Shown piece by piece: positions 7,711-14,893 of a stretch of DNA of 19,856 nt. Position numbers and translations under genes: made by a program. The notes under the pieces were generated by a model. That model had not been told where the DNA came from. It ran no database searches and worked only from the letters and a program-made list of their open reading frames with translations. The stretch comes from an uncultured Bacilli bacterium (lineage in GTDB: Bacteria; Bacillota_I; Bacilli_A; RF39; UBA660): positions 1 through 19,856 of the forward strand of contig CAKPAT010000012.1 in assembly GCA_934133155.1 (NCBI GenBank). The letters are read 5' to 3'. Position 1 is the first letter of the stretch; every line of letters starts with the position of its first letter.

Positions 7711-8688
7711 ATGTTTAAGTTTTTTGATGATTTGAAAAATTTAATTAATATGCATGACGATGTAATTTTAATGACGCATGCGAGACCTGATTTAGATGGG
7801 ATGATTTCGGCTTTAGCTTTAGCTAGATATGTTTCTTCTTTGGGTAAAGAGTGCAATGTGGTAGCACCTAAAGAACTTAATAATAGTTCTTTAAATAAGG
7901 CTTTGAATTTTATTAATGATGGTTATTTGCCTTTTAAATATGAAGAAAGTTTTGATAAAAGTAAAAATTCTTTGCTTATCGTTTTAGATACTCAAAAAAA
8001 AGATTTAGCTGAATGTCCTTTACTTTTGGATAGTTATGATACAATTGTTATTGATCATCATTTAACTGGTTTTAATAAAATTAGTTCTATATTAGAGTTT
8101 TGTGATTCTAGTAAGTCTAGTACTGTGGAAATTATTTGCGAATTTTTAATTTATAATGATTTTAAGTTAGATAAGTTTTTTTATTCTGCTTTACTTGCTG
8201 GTATGGATGTTGATACAAATGGCTTTAATTTAAGAGTAAGTCTTAGAACTTTTGAGATTGCGGGTTATTTGGTTCAGTTAGGTGCTGATTTGATTGTGAA
8301 GCAAGAAATTTTAAAGAAGTCTATGGCTGATACTTTTAAAAGGTATGATTACATTAAAAATTCGTTAGAGGTTTTACCACATGTATTTGTATGTGTTTGT
8401 GATGATATTTTTTATAATTATGAACTTGCTGGTTTAGCAGAAGAAATTTTAAAATTTGAGGGCGTTAAGGTTTCTTTTGCGATTGGTCGTTTATCTTCTT
8501 CTACTATTGGTGTGAGTGCCCGCTCAATGGGAGATATTAATGTTGGTAAGATTATGAGTAAAATGGGTGGCGGTGGTCATTTAGCTAATGCTGCTGCACA
8601 GGTTAAAGATAAGGATTTATCAGATGTTTTTAATTTATTATCTGATATTTTAAAGGAGGATTTATATGAAAGTAATATTATTGAGTGA
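7711..8688 (+). CDS. stand-alone DHH/DHHA1 phosphodiesterase, GdpP-like (c-di-AMP or nanoRNA)
   Basis: The 325-aa protein carries a DHH domain: THARPDLDG (22-30, ligands H23, D27, D29), LDTQ (D93), IDHH (114-117) and GMDVD (164-168). The DHHA1 domain has SARSMGDINVGKIM and GGGGH (286-290). That last motif is characteristic of GdpP, the membrane-bound c-di-AMP phosphodiesterase whose gene precedes rplI and dnaB in Bacilli, exactly this position. GdpP normally has two membrane helices, a PAS and a degenerate GGDEF domain before DHH; none is here. The gene starts with its own AAGGTGA ribosome site 51 nt after whiA, so the short form looks genuine. It could hydrolyse c-di-AMP, pApA or short oligonucleotides. 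Confidence 0.85.
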   Translation: MFKFFDDLKNLINMHDDVILMTHARPDLDGMISALALARYVSSLGKECNVVAPKELNNSSLNKALNFINDGYLPFKYEESFDKSKNSLLIVLDTQKKDLAECPLLLDSYDTIVIDHHLTGFNKISSILEFCDSSKSSTVEIICEFLIYNDFKLDKFFYSALLAGMDVDTNGFNLRVSLRTFEIAGYLVQLGADLIVKQEILKKSMADTFKRYDYIKNSLEVLPHVFVCVCDDIFYNYELAGLAEEILKFEGVKVSFAIGRLSSSTIGVSARSMGDINVGKIMSKMGGGGHLANAAAQVKDKDLSDVFNLLSDILKEDLYESNIIE

Positions 8689-9103
8689 TGTTAAAAAACA
8701 AGGTAAAAAAGGCGATATTATTACTGTTAAGGATGGATATGGTGTTTATCTTATTAATAATAAACTTGCGGTTAAAGAGACTTTAGGAAGTATTAATGTT
8801 TTAAATGAACAGAAAAGACAAAGTGCTTTAAAAGAGGAAGAACTTAAAGATGAGGCTTTGGAGATTAAAAAGGTTTTAGAAAATATGATTTTGAGTTTTA
8901 ATGTTAAAACAGGTAAAAATGATCAAGTTTTTGGTACGGTTAGTACTAAACAAATTTGTAGTGAGCTTAAAAACAGAGGTATTAATATTGATAAGAAAAA
9001 GATTAAGCTAGATAATCCGATTAATACGCTTGGTATAACTAAGGTAGAGATTGTACTTTATAAGGATGTTTTAGCTTCTTTAAAAATTGAACTTAAGAAG
9101 TAG
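8666..9103 (+). CDS. rplI: 50S ribosomal protein bL9
   Basis: bL9 binds 23S rRNA at the base of the L1 stalk and helps maintain the reading frame. The 145-aa protein has the N-terminal MKVILLSDVKKQGKKGD domain, a long charged connecting helix (about 47-76) and a C-terminal domain. The conserved loop usually reading GYxRNYLxP is GYGVYLIN here, one residue shorter and lacking the Asn. The start ATG has AAGGAGGA upstream and lies inside the end of the DHH gene (23-nt overlap). The DHH-rplI-dnaB order is conserved in Bacilli. Confidence 0.93.
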   Translation: MKVILLSDVKKQGKKGDIITVKDGYGVYLINNKLAVKETLGSINVLNEQKRQSALKEEELKDEALEIKKVLENMILSFNVKTGKNDQVFGTVSTKQICSELKNRGINIDKKKIKLDNPINTLGITKVEIVLYKDVLASLKIELKK

Positions 9104-9110
9104 GTGTTTT

Positions 9111-10448
9111 ATGCAGGAAAAGATTATGCCAAATAAACTTGATGCGGAGCAATCTGTTTTAGGTGCAATGTTTCTTTCACAGACGGCTTTAAATAAAGTT
9201 ACTGAGTCTTTGAAAAAAGAAATGTTTTATTTAGATGCACATCAAAAGATATTTGAGACTATTAAAAATTTAGATGATCAGAAAATTCCGATTGATATTA
9301 CGACTGTAACGGCGGAACTTGAAAATAAGAAATATTTAAATCAAATTGGTGGTGTTTCTTATTTGATGGAAATTGTTAATGTTGTTCCAACGGCGGCTAA
9401 TGTTGATCAATATATTAAGATTGTCGAGGAAAAATATTTAAGAAGGAATTTGATTGAAGCTGGTACGGAGATTGCGGATTCTGGTTTTTCTTCTACCGAA
9501 GATATTGGTGAAATTTTAGATGATGCGGAGAAGAAGATTTTTGATGTTGTTAAAAATAGACGTGGTAGTGAATTTAAGAGTATTCAAGATGTTTTATTTA
9601 AGGCACAAAGTGATTTAGAGAAGCTTTCTTCAATGAAAGGCGAGATTACTGGTGTACCTTCTGGCTATTCAGATATTGATATTTTAACGGCTGGGTTCCA
9701 TGAAAATGAGCTTATTATAATTGCGGCTCGTCCGGCTATGGGAAAAACAGCTTTTGCTTTAAATATGGCGATTAATATGGCTTTAAATTCACATAAAACG
9801 GTGGCTTTATTTAATATGGAAATGGGTGCTGAACAACTTATTAATCGTATGCTTTCGTCTACTGGTCAGATTGAAGCTTCTAAACTTAGAACTGGTAAGC
9901 TTGAGCATAATGATTGGAAGAGAGTTAATGAGGCGATTAGTCGGCTTTCAGACACGCATATTTTTATTGATGATACTCCAGGTATGACGGTTAGTGAAAT
10001 GCGTGCTAAATGCCGGAGACTTTCTAATTCGGAAAACGGTTTAGATGCAGTTATTATCGATTATTTGCAGTTAATTAGTGGTTCTGCTAGATATGCAGGG
10101 CAAAGGCAACAAGAGGTTTCTGAAATTTCTCGTTCTTTAAAGACTATGGCAATGGAGCTTAATATTCCGGTTATTGCTTTAGCACAACTTTCGAGAAGTG
10201 TTGAAGGTAGGGAAGATAAAAGACCTTTACTTAGTGATTTAAGAGAATCTGGCTCTATTGAGCAGGATGCGGATATTGTAGCTTTCTTATATAGGGATGA
10301 TTATTATAATAAGGAAAGTGCTATTGATGAGAATACTAGTAAAAGTGAGTTTATTATTGCTAAGCATCGTAATGGGCCAACGGCGACAGTTAATTTACTT
10401 TTCAAAAGAAATACTAATTCATTTTTTAATATGGAAAATGGAGGGTGA
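9111..10448 (+). CDS. dnaB: replicative DNA helicase
   Basis: The hexameric 5'-3' helicase of the replication fork (DnaC in Bacillus naming). The 445-aa protein has the N-terminal primase-interaction domain (PNKLDAEQSVLGAM, 7-20), a linker, and a RecA-like motor with Walker A ARPAMGKT (206-213), Walker B IIDYLQL (315-321), and the arginine-finger/loop region with LSDLRESGSIEQDAD. No intein is present. ATG 9111 is chosen over an upstream TTG because TAGGTG precedes it and the family begins near here. It lies 7 nt after rplI and 2 nt before the peptidase gene. Confidence 0.97.
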   Translation: MQEKIMPNKLDAEQSVLGAMFLSQTALNKVTESLKKEMFYLDAHQKIFETIKNLDDQKIPIDITTVTAELENKKYLNQIGGVSYLMEIVNVVPTAANVDQYIKIVEEKYLRRNLIEAGTEIADSGFSSTEDIGEILDDAEKKIFDVVKNRRGSEFKSIQDVLFKAQSDLEKLSSMKGEITGVPSGYSDIDILTAGFHENELIIIAARPAMGKTAFALNMAINMALNSHKTVALFNMEMGAEQLINRMLSSTGQIEASKLRTGKLEHNDWKRVNEAISRLSDTHIFIDDTPGMTVSEMRAKCRRLSNSENGLDAVIIDYLQLISGSARYAGQRQQEVSEISRSLKTMAMELNIPVIALAQLSRSVEGREDKRPLLSDLRESGSIEQDADIVAFLYRDDYYNKESAIDENTSKSEFIIAKHRNGPTATVNLLFKRNTNSFFNMENGG

Positions 10449-10450
10449 TT

Positions 10451-11911
10451 ATGCGTAAGGTTGCTGTTTTTGTTTTAGTTTTGATTTGTCTTTTTACTTT
10501 GGGTTTTAATAATCAAAAGGTTTTAGAACCACGAGATTATTATGAGGTTTATTTGAATGATGAGGCTTTAGGAGTTATTAATTCTAAAGGTAAACTTGAG
10601 AAAATGATTGATGATAATGGTAATTATTATAAAAATAAGTATAATGTTTCTAATGTTTATGCACCTTTGGGGCTTAAAATCAAAAAAATTGTTACTTATT
10701 CTGGCGATGTTAGAAGCGTTAAAAGTGTTTATAACGATATTGCGAAAAAGTCTGATTTTACAGTTAAGGGTTATGAGTTTGTGATTAAAAAACAAACTGA
10801 TGATGGTGTTTCAAAGAAAAATATTTATGTTTTAGATAAGGAAGTTTTTAAAACAGCTGTAACTGATGTGATTAAGACTTTTGTGGGTAGTGATTCTTAT
10901 AAGGCTTATATTGAGGATAATCAGGTTAAAATTACTACTACTGGTGAAAATATTAAAAGTGTTTATATTAATGAGGATATTACTGTTAAAAGTACTAATG
11001 TTTCCGTTAAAGAAAAGATTTATATGGATTCTTCATCCTTAGCGCATTATTTACTTTATGGAGATAATTATAATGAAAGTTCTTATACTGTAAAGGTTGG
11101 AGATACCGTCGATAGTGTGGCTTTTAATAATAAGATTAATCCAGAGGAGTTACTTATTTCTAATACGACTTTGACAAGTGTTTCTAATTTACTTTATCCA
11201 GGTCAAAAGCTTGTTATTTCTGAGACTAATCCGCAAATTAGTGTTGTTGAGGAGTCTTATGTTGTACAGGATATGGAAAGTCAGTATAGGACTGAGGAAA
11301 AGTATGATAGTAATAAGGTTATTGGGCAAGATAGTGTTGTTCAAGAGGGTGAAAATGGTTTAGATAGGGTTTCTCAAGATGTTAAGAAGATTAACGGGAC
11401 AATTGTTTATGTTAATCCGCAAGGTAAAGAAGTTTTAAAAGAACCTGTTAATAAGATTGTTGTTAAAGGTACAAAATATGTTCCAACTATTGGTAGTTTG
11501 ACTAACTGGGGATGGCCAACTGATAGTGGTTGGACACTTAGTAGTGGTTACGTATGGCGTACTAGTCCAATTAATGGTTCAAGGGAGCTTCATTCGGGTT
11601 TAGATATTTCTGGTACTGGATATGGTTCTAAGATTTATGCGACTAATAATGGTGTGGTTATGATTGCTGAATTTCATTATAGCTATGGTAATTATGTGGT
11701 TATTAATCATAATAATGGTTATATGACTTTGTATGCTCATATGTCTAAGATAAATGCTAAAGTGGGTCAAACGGTCGAGAAGGGACAAGTTATTGGTTAT
11801 GTTGGTATGACTGGTTCGGCTACTGGTCCGCATGTTCATTATGAGGTTTGGAAAGGGTGCAAGTACTGTCATGTTAATCCATCTGTTTTATATCCTAATG
11901 GGTATCGTTAA
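10451..11911 (+). CDS. secreted/anchored LysM-G5-M23 cell wall metallopeptidase
   Basis: This 486-aa protein starts with a hydrophobic signal or anchor (residues 3-18). After a region of about 190 residues that I do not recognise comes a LysM peptidoglycan-binding module (211-256, YTVKVGDTV...LYPGQKLVI), a G5 domain (about 262-342) and a C-terminal M23 peptidase. The zinc ligands are H381 and D385 (HSGLD) and H463 (HVHYE), with H430 in LYAH; all are intact, so it should cleave peptidoglycan cross-bridges or stems. ATG 10451 has GGAGG 6 nt upstream; GTG 10445 in frame overlaps that site. It sits between dnaB and walJ, where Bacilli often carry the walRK genes. Confidence 0.92.
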   Translation: MRKVAVFVLVLICLFTLGFNNQKVLEPRDYYEVYLNDEALGVINSKGKLEKMIDDNGNYYKNKYNVSNVYAPLGLKIKKIVTYSGDVRSVKSVYNDIAKKSDFTVKGYEFVIKKQTDDGVSKKNIYVLDKEVFKTAVTDVIKTFVGSDSYKAYIEDNQVKITTTGENIKSVYINEDITVKSTNVSVKEKIYMDSSSLAHYLLYGDNYNESSYTVKVGDTVDSVAFNNKINPEELLISNTTLTSVSNLLYPGQKLVISETNPQISVVEESYVVQDMESQYRTEEKYDSNKVIGQDSVVQEGENGLDRVSQDVKKINGTIVYVNPQGKEVLKEPVNKIVVKGTKYVPTIGSLTNWGWPTDSGWTLSSGYVWRTSPINGSRELHSGLDISGTGYGSKIYATNNGVVMIAEFHYSYGNYVVINHNNGYMTLYAHMSKINAKVGQTVEKGQVIGYVGMTGSATGPHVHYEVWKGCKYCHVNPSVLYPNGYR

Positions 11912-11913
11912 TT

Positions 11914-12672
11914 TTGAAGGTTAATGTTTTAGCAAGTGGTAGCAAGGGTAATTCAACTTATTTTGAAACTGAGAAATTAAAGTTTTTGGTTGATGTTGGA
12001 CCTAGTGCTGCTTCTTTAGTTAATAGTTTAAATGAGATGGGGGTTTCGCCCTTTGATATTCAGATGGTTTTTTTGACACATACGCATTCGGATCACGTGG
12101 GTGGTCTTAGAGTTTTTGTTTCTAAGTATCATCCAACTGTTTATTTAACTGAAAAAATGTATGACGAACTTGGTTTTATTTTGGACGATGTTGTTTTTAT
12201 GGATGATGATTTTGATGTGGTTGATTTGCATGTCGGGATTGTTAAAACTAGTCATGATGTGGCTGATTCTAATGGTTACGTATTTTCTTCTAATGGTTCT
12301 TCAGCTGTTCTGATTACGGATACTGGTTATATTCATATGAAAAATTACGATAAACTTACTGGACATAATTTATATATTTTTGAGAGCAATCATGATGTTA
12401 AAATGCTTAAGGAAGGTCATTATCCGTATTATTTACAACAACGTATTTTAAGTGATCGTGGGCATTTATCGAATAAGGATAGTAGTTTTTATTTATCTAA
12501 GTTTATTACTTCTAATACTTCTTTGGTTGTTTTAATTCATTTGAGTGAAGAGAATAATACTCCAGAGCTTGCTTATAATACGCTTATGGATACTTTGAAT
12601 AAAAGGGGTGTTAAAATCCCAAATATTATAATTGCTAAACAGAAAGAAAGTACAGGGATTATTGAGATATGA
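11914..12672 (+). CDS. walJ: WalJ/YycJ metallo-beta-lactamase-fold exonuclease
   Basis: A 252-aa metallo-beta-lactamase-fold hydrolase with the metal motif HTHSDH (56-61), N-terminal VLASGSKGNSTYF typical of YycJ, and the ITDTG aspartate region. YycJ/WalJ is a 5'-3' DNA exonuclease linked to mismatch repair in Bacillus. The start is TTG 11914, two nt after the peptidase stop: the family begins M(K/R)xxVLASGS at exactly this point, no ATG is nearby, and only a weak ribosome site is present. Translation may rely on coupling. It ends in an ATGA overlap with rlmH. walJ-rlmH proximity is standard in Bacilli. Confidence 0.9.
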   Translation: MKVNVLASGSKGNSTYFETEKLKFLVDVGPSAASLVNSLNEMGVSPFDIQMVFLTHTHSDHVGGLRVFVSKYHPTVYLTEKMYDELGFILDDVVFMDDDFDVVDLHVGIVKTSHDVADSNGYVFSSNGSSAVLITDTGYIHMKNYDKLTGHNLYIFESNHDVKMLKEGHYPYYLQQRILSDRGHLSNKDSSFYLSKFITSNTSLVVLIHLSEENNTPELAYNTLMDTLNKRGVKIPNIIIAKQKESTGIIEI

Positions 12673-13112
12673 AGGTTATATGTGTTGGTAAGGTTAAGGA
12701 AAGTTTTTTTAGAGGTGCTATTTTAGAGTATTCTAAAAGAATTAATAGATATTCTAAGTTAGAAATTATTGAGGTTTCTGATTTTGATGGGAATTTAGCT
12801 TCTTTAAAAGAGGGCGAGAAAATTCTTGCTAAAATTAAGGATAATGACTATGTCGTAACTTTAGAAATCGATGGTGCTGTTCTTAGTTCCTTAGAGTTTG
12901 CTTCTAAAATTGATAATAATTTTTCTTCTAATAAGAATTTGGTTTTTGTTATAGGGGGGTCTTATGGTCTTTCTTCAGATGTAAAAAAAAGAAGTGATTT
13001 TAAATTATCATTTTCTTCTTTTACTTTTCCACATCAACTTTTTAGAGTTATTTTACTTGAGCAAATATATAGAGCTTTTAAAATTAATAATAATGAGAGC
13101 TATCATAAGTAA
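12669..13112 (+). CDS. rlmH: 23S rRNA (pseudouridine-1915-N3)-methyltransferase
   Basis: RlmH methylates pseudouridine 1915 in helix 69 of 23S rRNA on the 70S ribosome. The 147-aa SPOUT-fold protein, slightly shorter than the usual ~155-160 aa, has the SAM-binding knot FVIGGSYGLSSDV (93-105), SFTFPHQLFRVILLEQIYRA, and ends ESYHK like other members. The ATG overlaps the walJ stop (ATGA). Its TAA stop forms part of the terminator stem, closing the core-gene run. Confidence 0.96.
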   Translation: MKVICVGKVKESFFRGAILEYSKRINRYSKLEIIEVSDFDGNLASLKEGEKILAKIKDNDYVVTLEIDGAVLSSLEFASKIDNNFSSNKNLVFVIGGSYGLSSDVKKRSDFKLSFSSFTFPHQLFRVILLEQIYRAFKINNNESYHK

Positions 13113-13134
13113 GTCACGTTGTGGCTTATTTTTT
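13110..13134 (+). terminator. Rho-independent terminator after rlmH
   Basis: TAAGTCAC (13110-13117) and GTGGCTTA (13121-13128) pair over 8 bp, with one G-T wobble and a 3-nt loop, followed by six T. The stem includes the rlmH stop codon. Confidence 0.85.
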
Positions 13135-13313
13135 GAAAAATTTTATAATTTCTTCATCTGGTATGTCTAATATTTTTATTATTTTTTTGAGTGTTGTGAT
13201 TTTGGTGTTGTTTTCGTTTTTTCTATTCTTTGTAACTGTCTCCATGAAATTTCTAGCAATTCGGCTAGTTTTTCTTGTGTGTATTTTTTCTTTATTCTGT
13301 TTTCTTTTATCAT
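13126..13313 (-). pseudogene. XRE-family helix-turn-helix repressor, frameshifted
   Basis: Read leftward from ATG (13311-13313, with AGGTGG 5 nt upstream), the frame gives MIKENRIKKKYTQEKLAEL, LEISWRQLQRIEKTKTTPK, then an off-frame SQHSKK and a stop (44 aa). Moving back one base at the A run (13200-13203) continues with ITTLKKIIKILDIPDEEI and ends IKFFKK at a stop at 13126-13128. Together these are the helices of a compact XRE/Cro-type domain (62 aa): TQEKLAELLEIS is the HTH core and LKKIIKILDIPDEEI the closing helices. One A is missing from a homopolymer, so the gene is broken, recently mutated, misread in sequencing, or read by slippage. It is divergent from the LRR gene across palindromic sites, as a local repressor would be. 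Confidence 0.75.
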
Positions 13314-13325
13314 ACAGACCACCTA

Positions 13326-13338
13326 GACATATTGTGTC
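13326..13338. promoter_or_regulatory. operator-like palindrome, copy 1 (imperfect)
   Basis: GACATATTGTGTC keeps the GACAT-3 nt-ATGTC layout with one arm mismatch. It lies just upstream of the XRE gene ribosome site, where binding would block that gene's own transcription. Confidence 0.5.
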
Positions 13339-13360
13339 ATAGAATTATTTTAATAAACAC

Positions 13361-13373
13361 GACATAAAATGTC
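13361..13373. promoter_or_regulatory. operator-like palindrome, copy 2 (perfect)
   Basis: GACATAAAATGTC, a perfect 5-3-5 palindrome, ends one base before the -35 box of the LRR gene promoter. Confidence 0.75.
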
Positions 13374-13402
13374 TTGATAAGTTGAACAGTAAATGTTATG
13401 AT
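13374..13402 (+). promoter_or_regulatory. promoter of the LRR surface protein gene
   Basis: TTGATA (13374-13379), 17-nt spacer, TATGAT (13397-13402). It is bracketed by the two perfect palindromes, the second of which covers the expected transcription start. Confidence 0.75.
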
Positions 13403-13405
13403 AGT

Positions 13406-13418
13406 GACATAAAATGTC
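13406..13418. promoter_or_regulatory. operator-like palindrome, copy 3 (perfect)
   Basis: GACATAAAATGTC is identical to the copy at 13361. It lies 3 nt after the -10 box, overlapping the likely start point, a typical repressor position. Confidence 0.75.
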
Positions 13419-13430
13419 GTGGTGATATAT

Positions 13431-14372
13431 ATGAATAAAAGAAAATTTAAAAGGGTAATAGTCTTATCTATGTTTGTTTTATTAATGGTTATGATAACTG
13501 GTTATGGTGCTTTTAATACAAATATTGGTTTGTCTGCTAAAGGTAATGTTTATGATAAGGGCGATTTGTGCTACGAAACGTCGAATAACGGAGACGGTAC
13601 TGTGACAATTACTAATTATGATAAAACATGTGGAAGCTAGGTTATTATTCCTAGTACGATAAAGGGTAAAACAGTTACGAAAATCGGTTCAATTATTTGG
13701 GGAACGGATGGTGCTTTTTTTGGTAAGGGCTTAACTAAGGTGGTTATTCCAGATACTGTTACTTATATTGGTAATTGCGCTTTTGCTAATAATGCAATAT
13801 CGGATATTGATTTTGGTAATGGTTTGGAGGAAATAGGTTATGAGGCTTTTCATATTAATAATTTAACAAGTATTGTGTTTCCTAAAACATTAAAGATAAT
13901 TGGTTATGGTGCTTTTTTAAGGAATTATTTAACTTCTATACCGCCTTTGGATAATATTAAGTATGGTGGTGGTGCTTTTTCTGAAAATAGTTTAAAGCCG
14001 GAAACTGCTTTTATATATGATAGAAATGACGATGGGAGCATTGATTATACCTCGCTTAATTCATATGCGGCAAGACAGTATGTTGCAGTTTTAAATATTC
14101 CGGATGGTGTTAAAAAATTATCTTTTTTATCGCTCAGATTTTCTAATGCGGGAACGATTAATTTACCAGAGGGATTAGAAGTTATTAGTGAAAGTGCTTT
14201 TCACCAATCTTATGTAAAAGTAGTAAATATTCCAAGTAGCGTTAAATCGATTGGTAGTTTATCTTTTGCACAAACTGATAATTTAACTGAAATAAATATT
14301 GATAAACCTGAGGGTTTTATTAGTGGCAGTCCATGGGGTGCAAGTAAGGCTACTGTAAACTGGAATGAGTAA
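13431..14372 (+). pseudogene. BspA-like leucine-rich-repeat surface protein, interrupted by TAG
   Basis: The frame starts at ATG 13431 with a basic, then hydrophobic leader (MNKRKFKRVIVLSMFVLLM...), a short region with FNTNIGLSAKGNV, and stops at TAG (13638-13640, codon 70). The same frame then continues with VIIPSTIKGKTVTKIG and several LRR_5/BspA-type repeats of about 23 residues (VVIPDTVTYIGNCAFANN, GLEEIGYEAFHINNLTSI, GLEVISESAFHQSYVKVV, SVKSIGSLSFAQTDNLTEI) to TAA at 14370. Such proteins are secreted or anchored adhesins common in gut bacteria. No LPXTG anchor is seen; the leader may be a signal anchor. TAG ends other genes here, so this is a nonsense mutation rather than recoding. The downstream part has no obvious ribosome site of its own. 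Confidence 0.8.
13511..13548 (+). repeat. LRR-protein leader segment, copy A (matches 14397-14434)
   Basis: This 38-nt segment encoding the FNTNIGLSAKGN part of the LRR protein matches 14397-14434 at 30 of 38 positions without gaps. Confidence 0.6.
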
Positions 14373-14396
14373 TGTTATTTTATATAAATATTACTT

Positions 14397-14464
14397 TTTT
14401 AATGCAAATATTAATGTGAAAGCTAAAGTTAATGATGAAGAGGTAAAAAGTATAACTAAAGTTT
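14397..14464 (+). pseudogene. remnant of a second leader module
   Basis: After the LRR stop, one frame reads FNANINVKAKVNDEEVKSITK and ends VF at TAA. The beginning parallels FNTNIGLSAKGNV of the LRR protein, and 30 of 38 bases match (13511-13548 against 14397-14434). There is no start codon or ribosome site in frame, so it looks like a leftover of a paralogue or of a partial duplication. The rest of 14373-14585 holds only AT-rich DNA with a short palindrome (TTACTTA-A-TAAGTAA, 14503-14517). Confidence 0.4.
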
Positions 14465-14585
14465 TTTAAAAAGAATTATGAAAGTAATTAAATATTTATA
14501 TTTTACTTAATAAGTAATAGCAATGTTTTTTTTCGTTTATATAACGTTTTATTATTTCAATTTTAAGAAAAGTAAAAAATAGGTC

Positions 14586-14614
14586 TTGTCAAATGTGTTA
14601 TTTATTGATAAAAT
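14586..14614 (+). promoter_or_regulatory. promoter of tRNA-His
   Basis: TTGTCA (14586-14591), 17-nt spacer and TAAAAT (14609-14614) with an extended TG two bases before. The predicted start is about 8 nt upstream of the mature tRNA. Confidence 0.75.
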
Positions 14615-14629
14615 ATATATGTCTCAAAT

Positions 14630-14706
14630 GGCGGAATTGGTGAAGTGGTTAACACGGCGGATTGTGGTTCCGTTATGCATCGGTTCGATCCCGATATTCC
14701 GCCCCA
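14630..14706 (+). tRNA. tRNA-His (anticodon GTG)
   Basis: The acceptor stem GCGGAAT (14631-14637) pairs with ATTCCGC (14696-14702). An extra 5' G (14630) faces discriminator C (14703), the identity pair special to tRNA-His. The anticodon loop TTGTGGT carries GTG, the T-loop reads GGTTCGATCC, and CCA (14704-14706) is encoded. It is a single tRNA gene with its own promoter and terminator. Confidence 0.97.
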
Positions 14707-14719
14707 TGTAGGGCATATC

Positions 14720-14752
14720 CGAGTTTAGATTATATCTAGGCTCGTTTTTTTT
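14720..14752 (+). terminator. Rho-independent terminator after tRNA-His
   Basis: CGAGTTTAGAT (14720-14730) pairs with ATCTAGGCTCG (14734-14744) over 11 bp including two wobbles, with a 3-nt loop, followed by eight T. Confidence 0.9.
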
Positions 14753-14814
14753 GTGTGAATTTTGCTTTTTTTGACGTGGAAACTATGTTTTTTTGAAAAA
14801 AGTGTCGATTTTTG

Positions 14815-14843
14815 TTGACTTTTCAATATAACAAGCATATACT
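14815..14843 (+). promoter_or_regulatory. promoter of the tetR-yhgE operon
   Basis: TTGACT (14815-14820), 17-nt spacer, TATACT (14838-14843). The -10 box overlaps the inverted repeat described next. Confidence 0.8.
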
Positions 14844-14870
14844 ATACTGGTATACCGAAGAGGTATAGTA
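14840..14870. promoter_or_regulatory. inverted repeat, likely TetR operator
   Basis: TACTATAC (14840-14847) and GTATAGTA (14863-14870) are perfect inverted arms spanning 31 bp, with the palindrome GGTATACC (14849-14856) inside. The repeat covers the -10 box and transcription start, so binding by the TetR protein encoded next would shut the operon. The assignment to this regulator is inference from position. Confidence 0.65.
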
Positions 14871-14893
14871 GTGTAGTTTGAAGGTGAATACAT

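Noticed and set aside
11600..11872. 90-codon minus-strand frame inside the M23 peptidase gene
   Set aside because: It lies wholly antisense to the conserved M23 domain and has no ribosome site or family resemblance.
13121..13342. Hydrophobic 73-codon + strand frame
   Set aside because: It starts inside the rlmH terminator and is antisense to the XRE gene; its hydrophobicity comes from T-rich antisense codons.
13638..13640. TAG read as an amino acid in the LRR gene
   Set aside because: TAG ends rplI, tetR and the orphan HTH gene with normal C-termini, so it acts as stop here.
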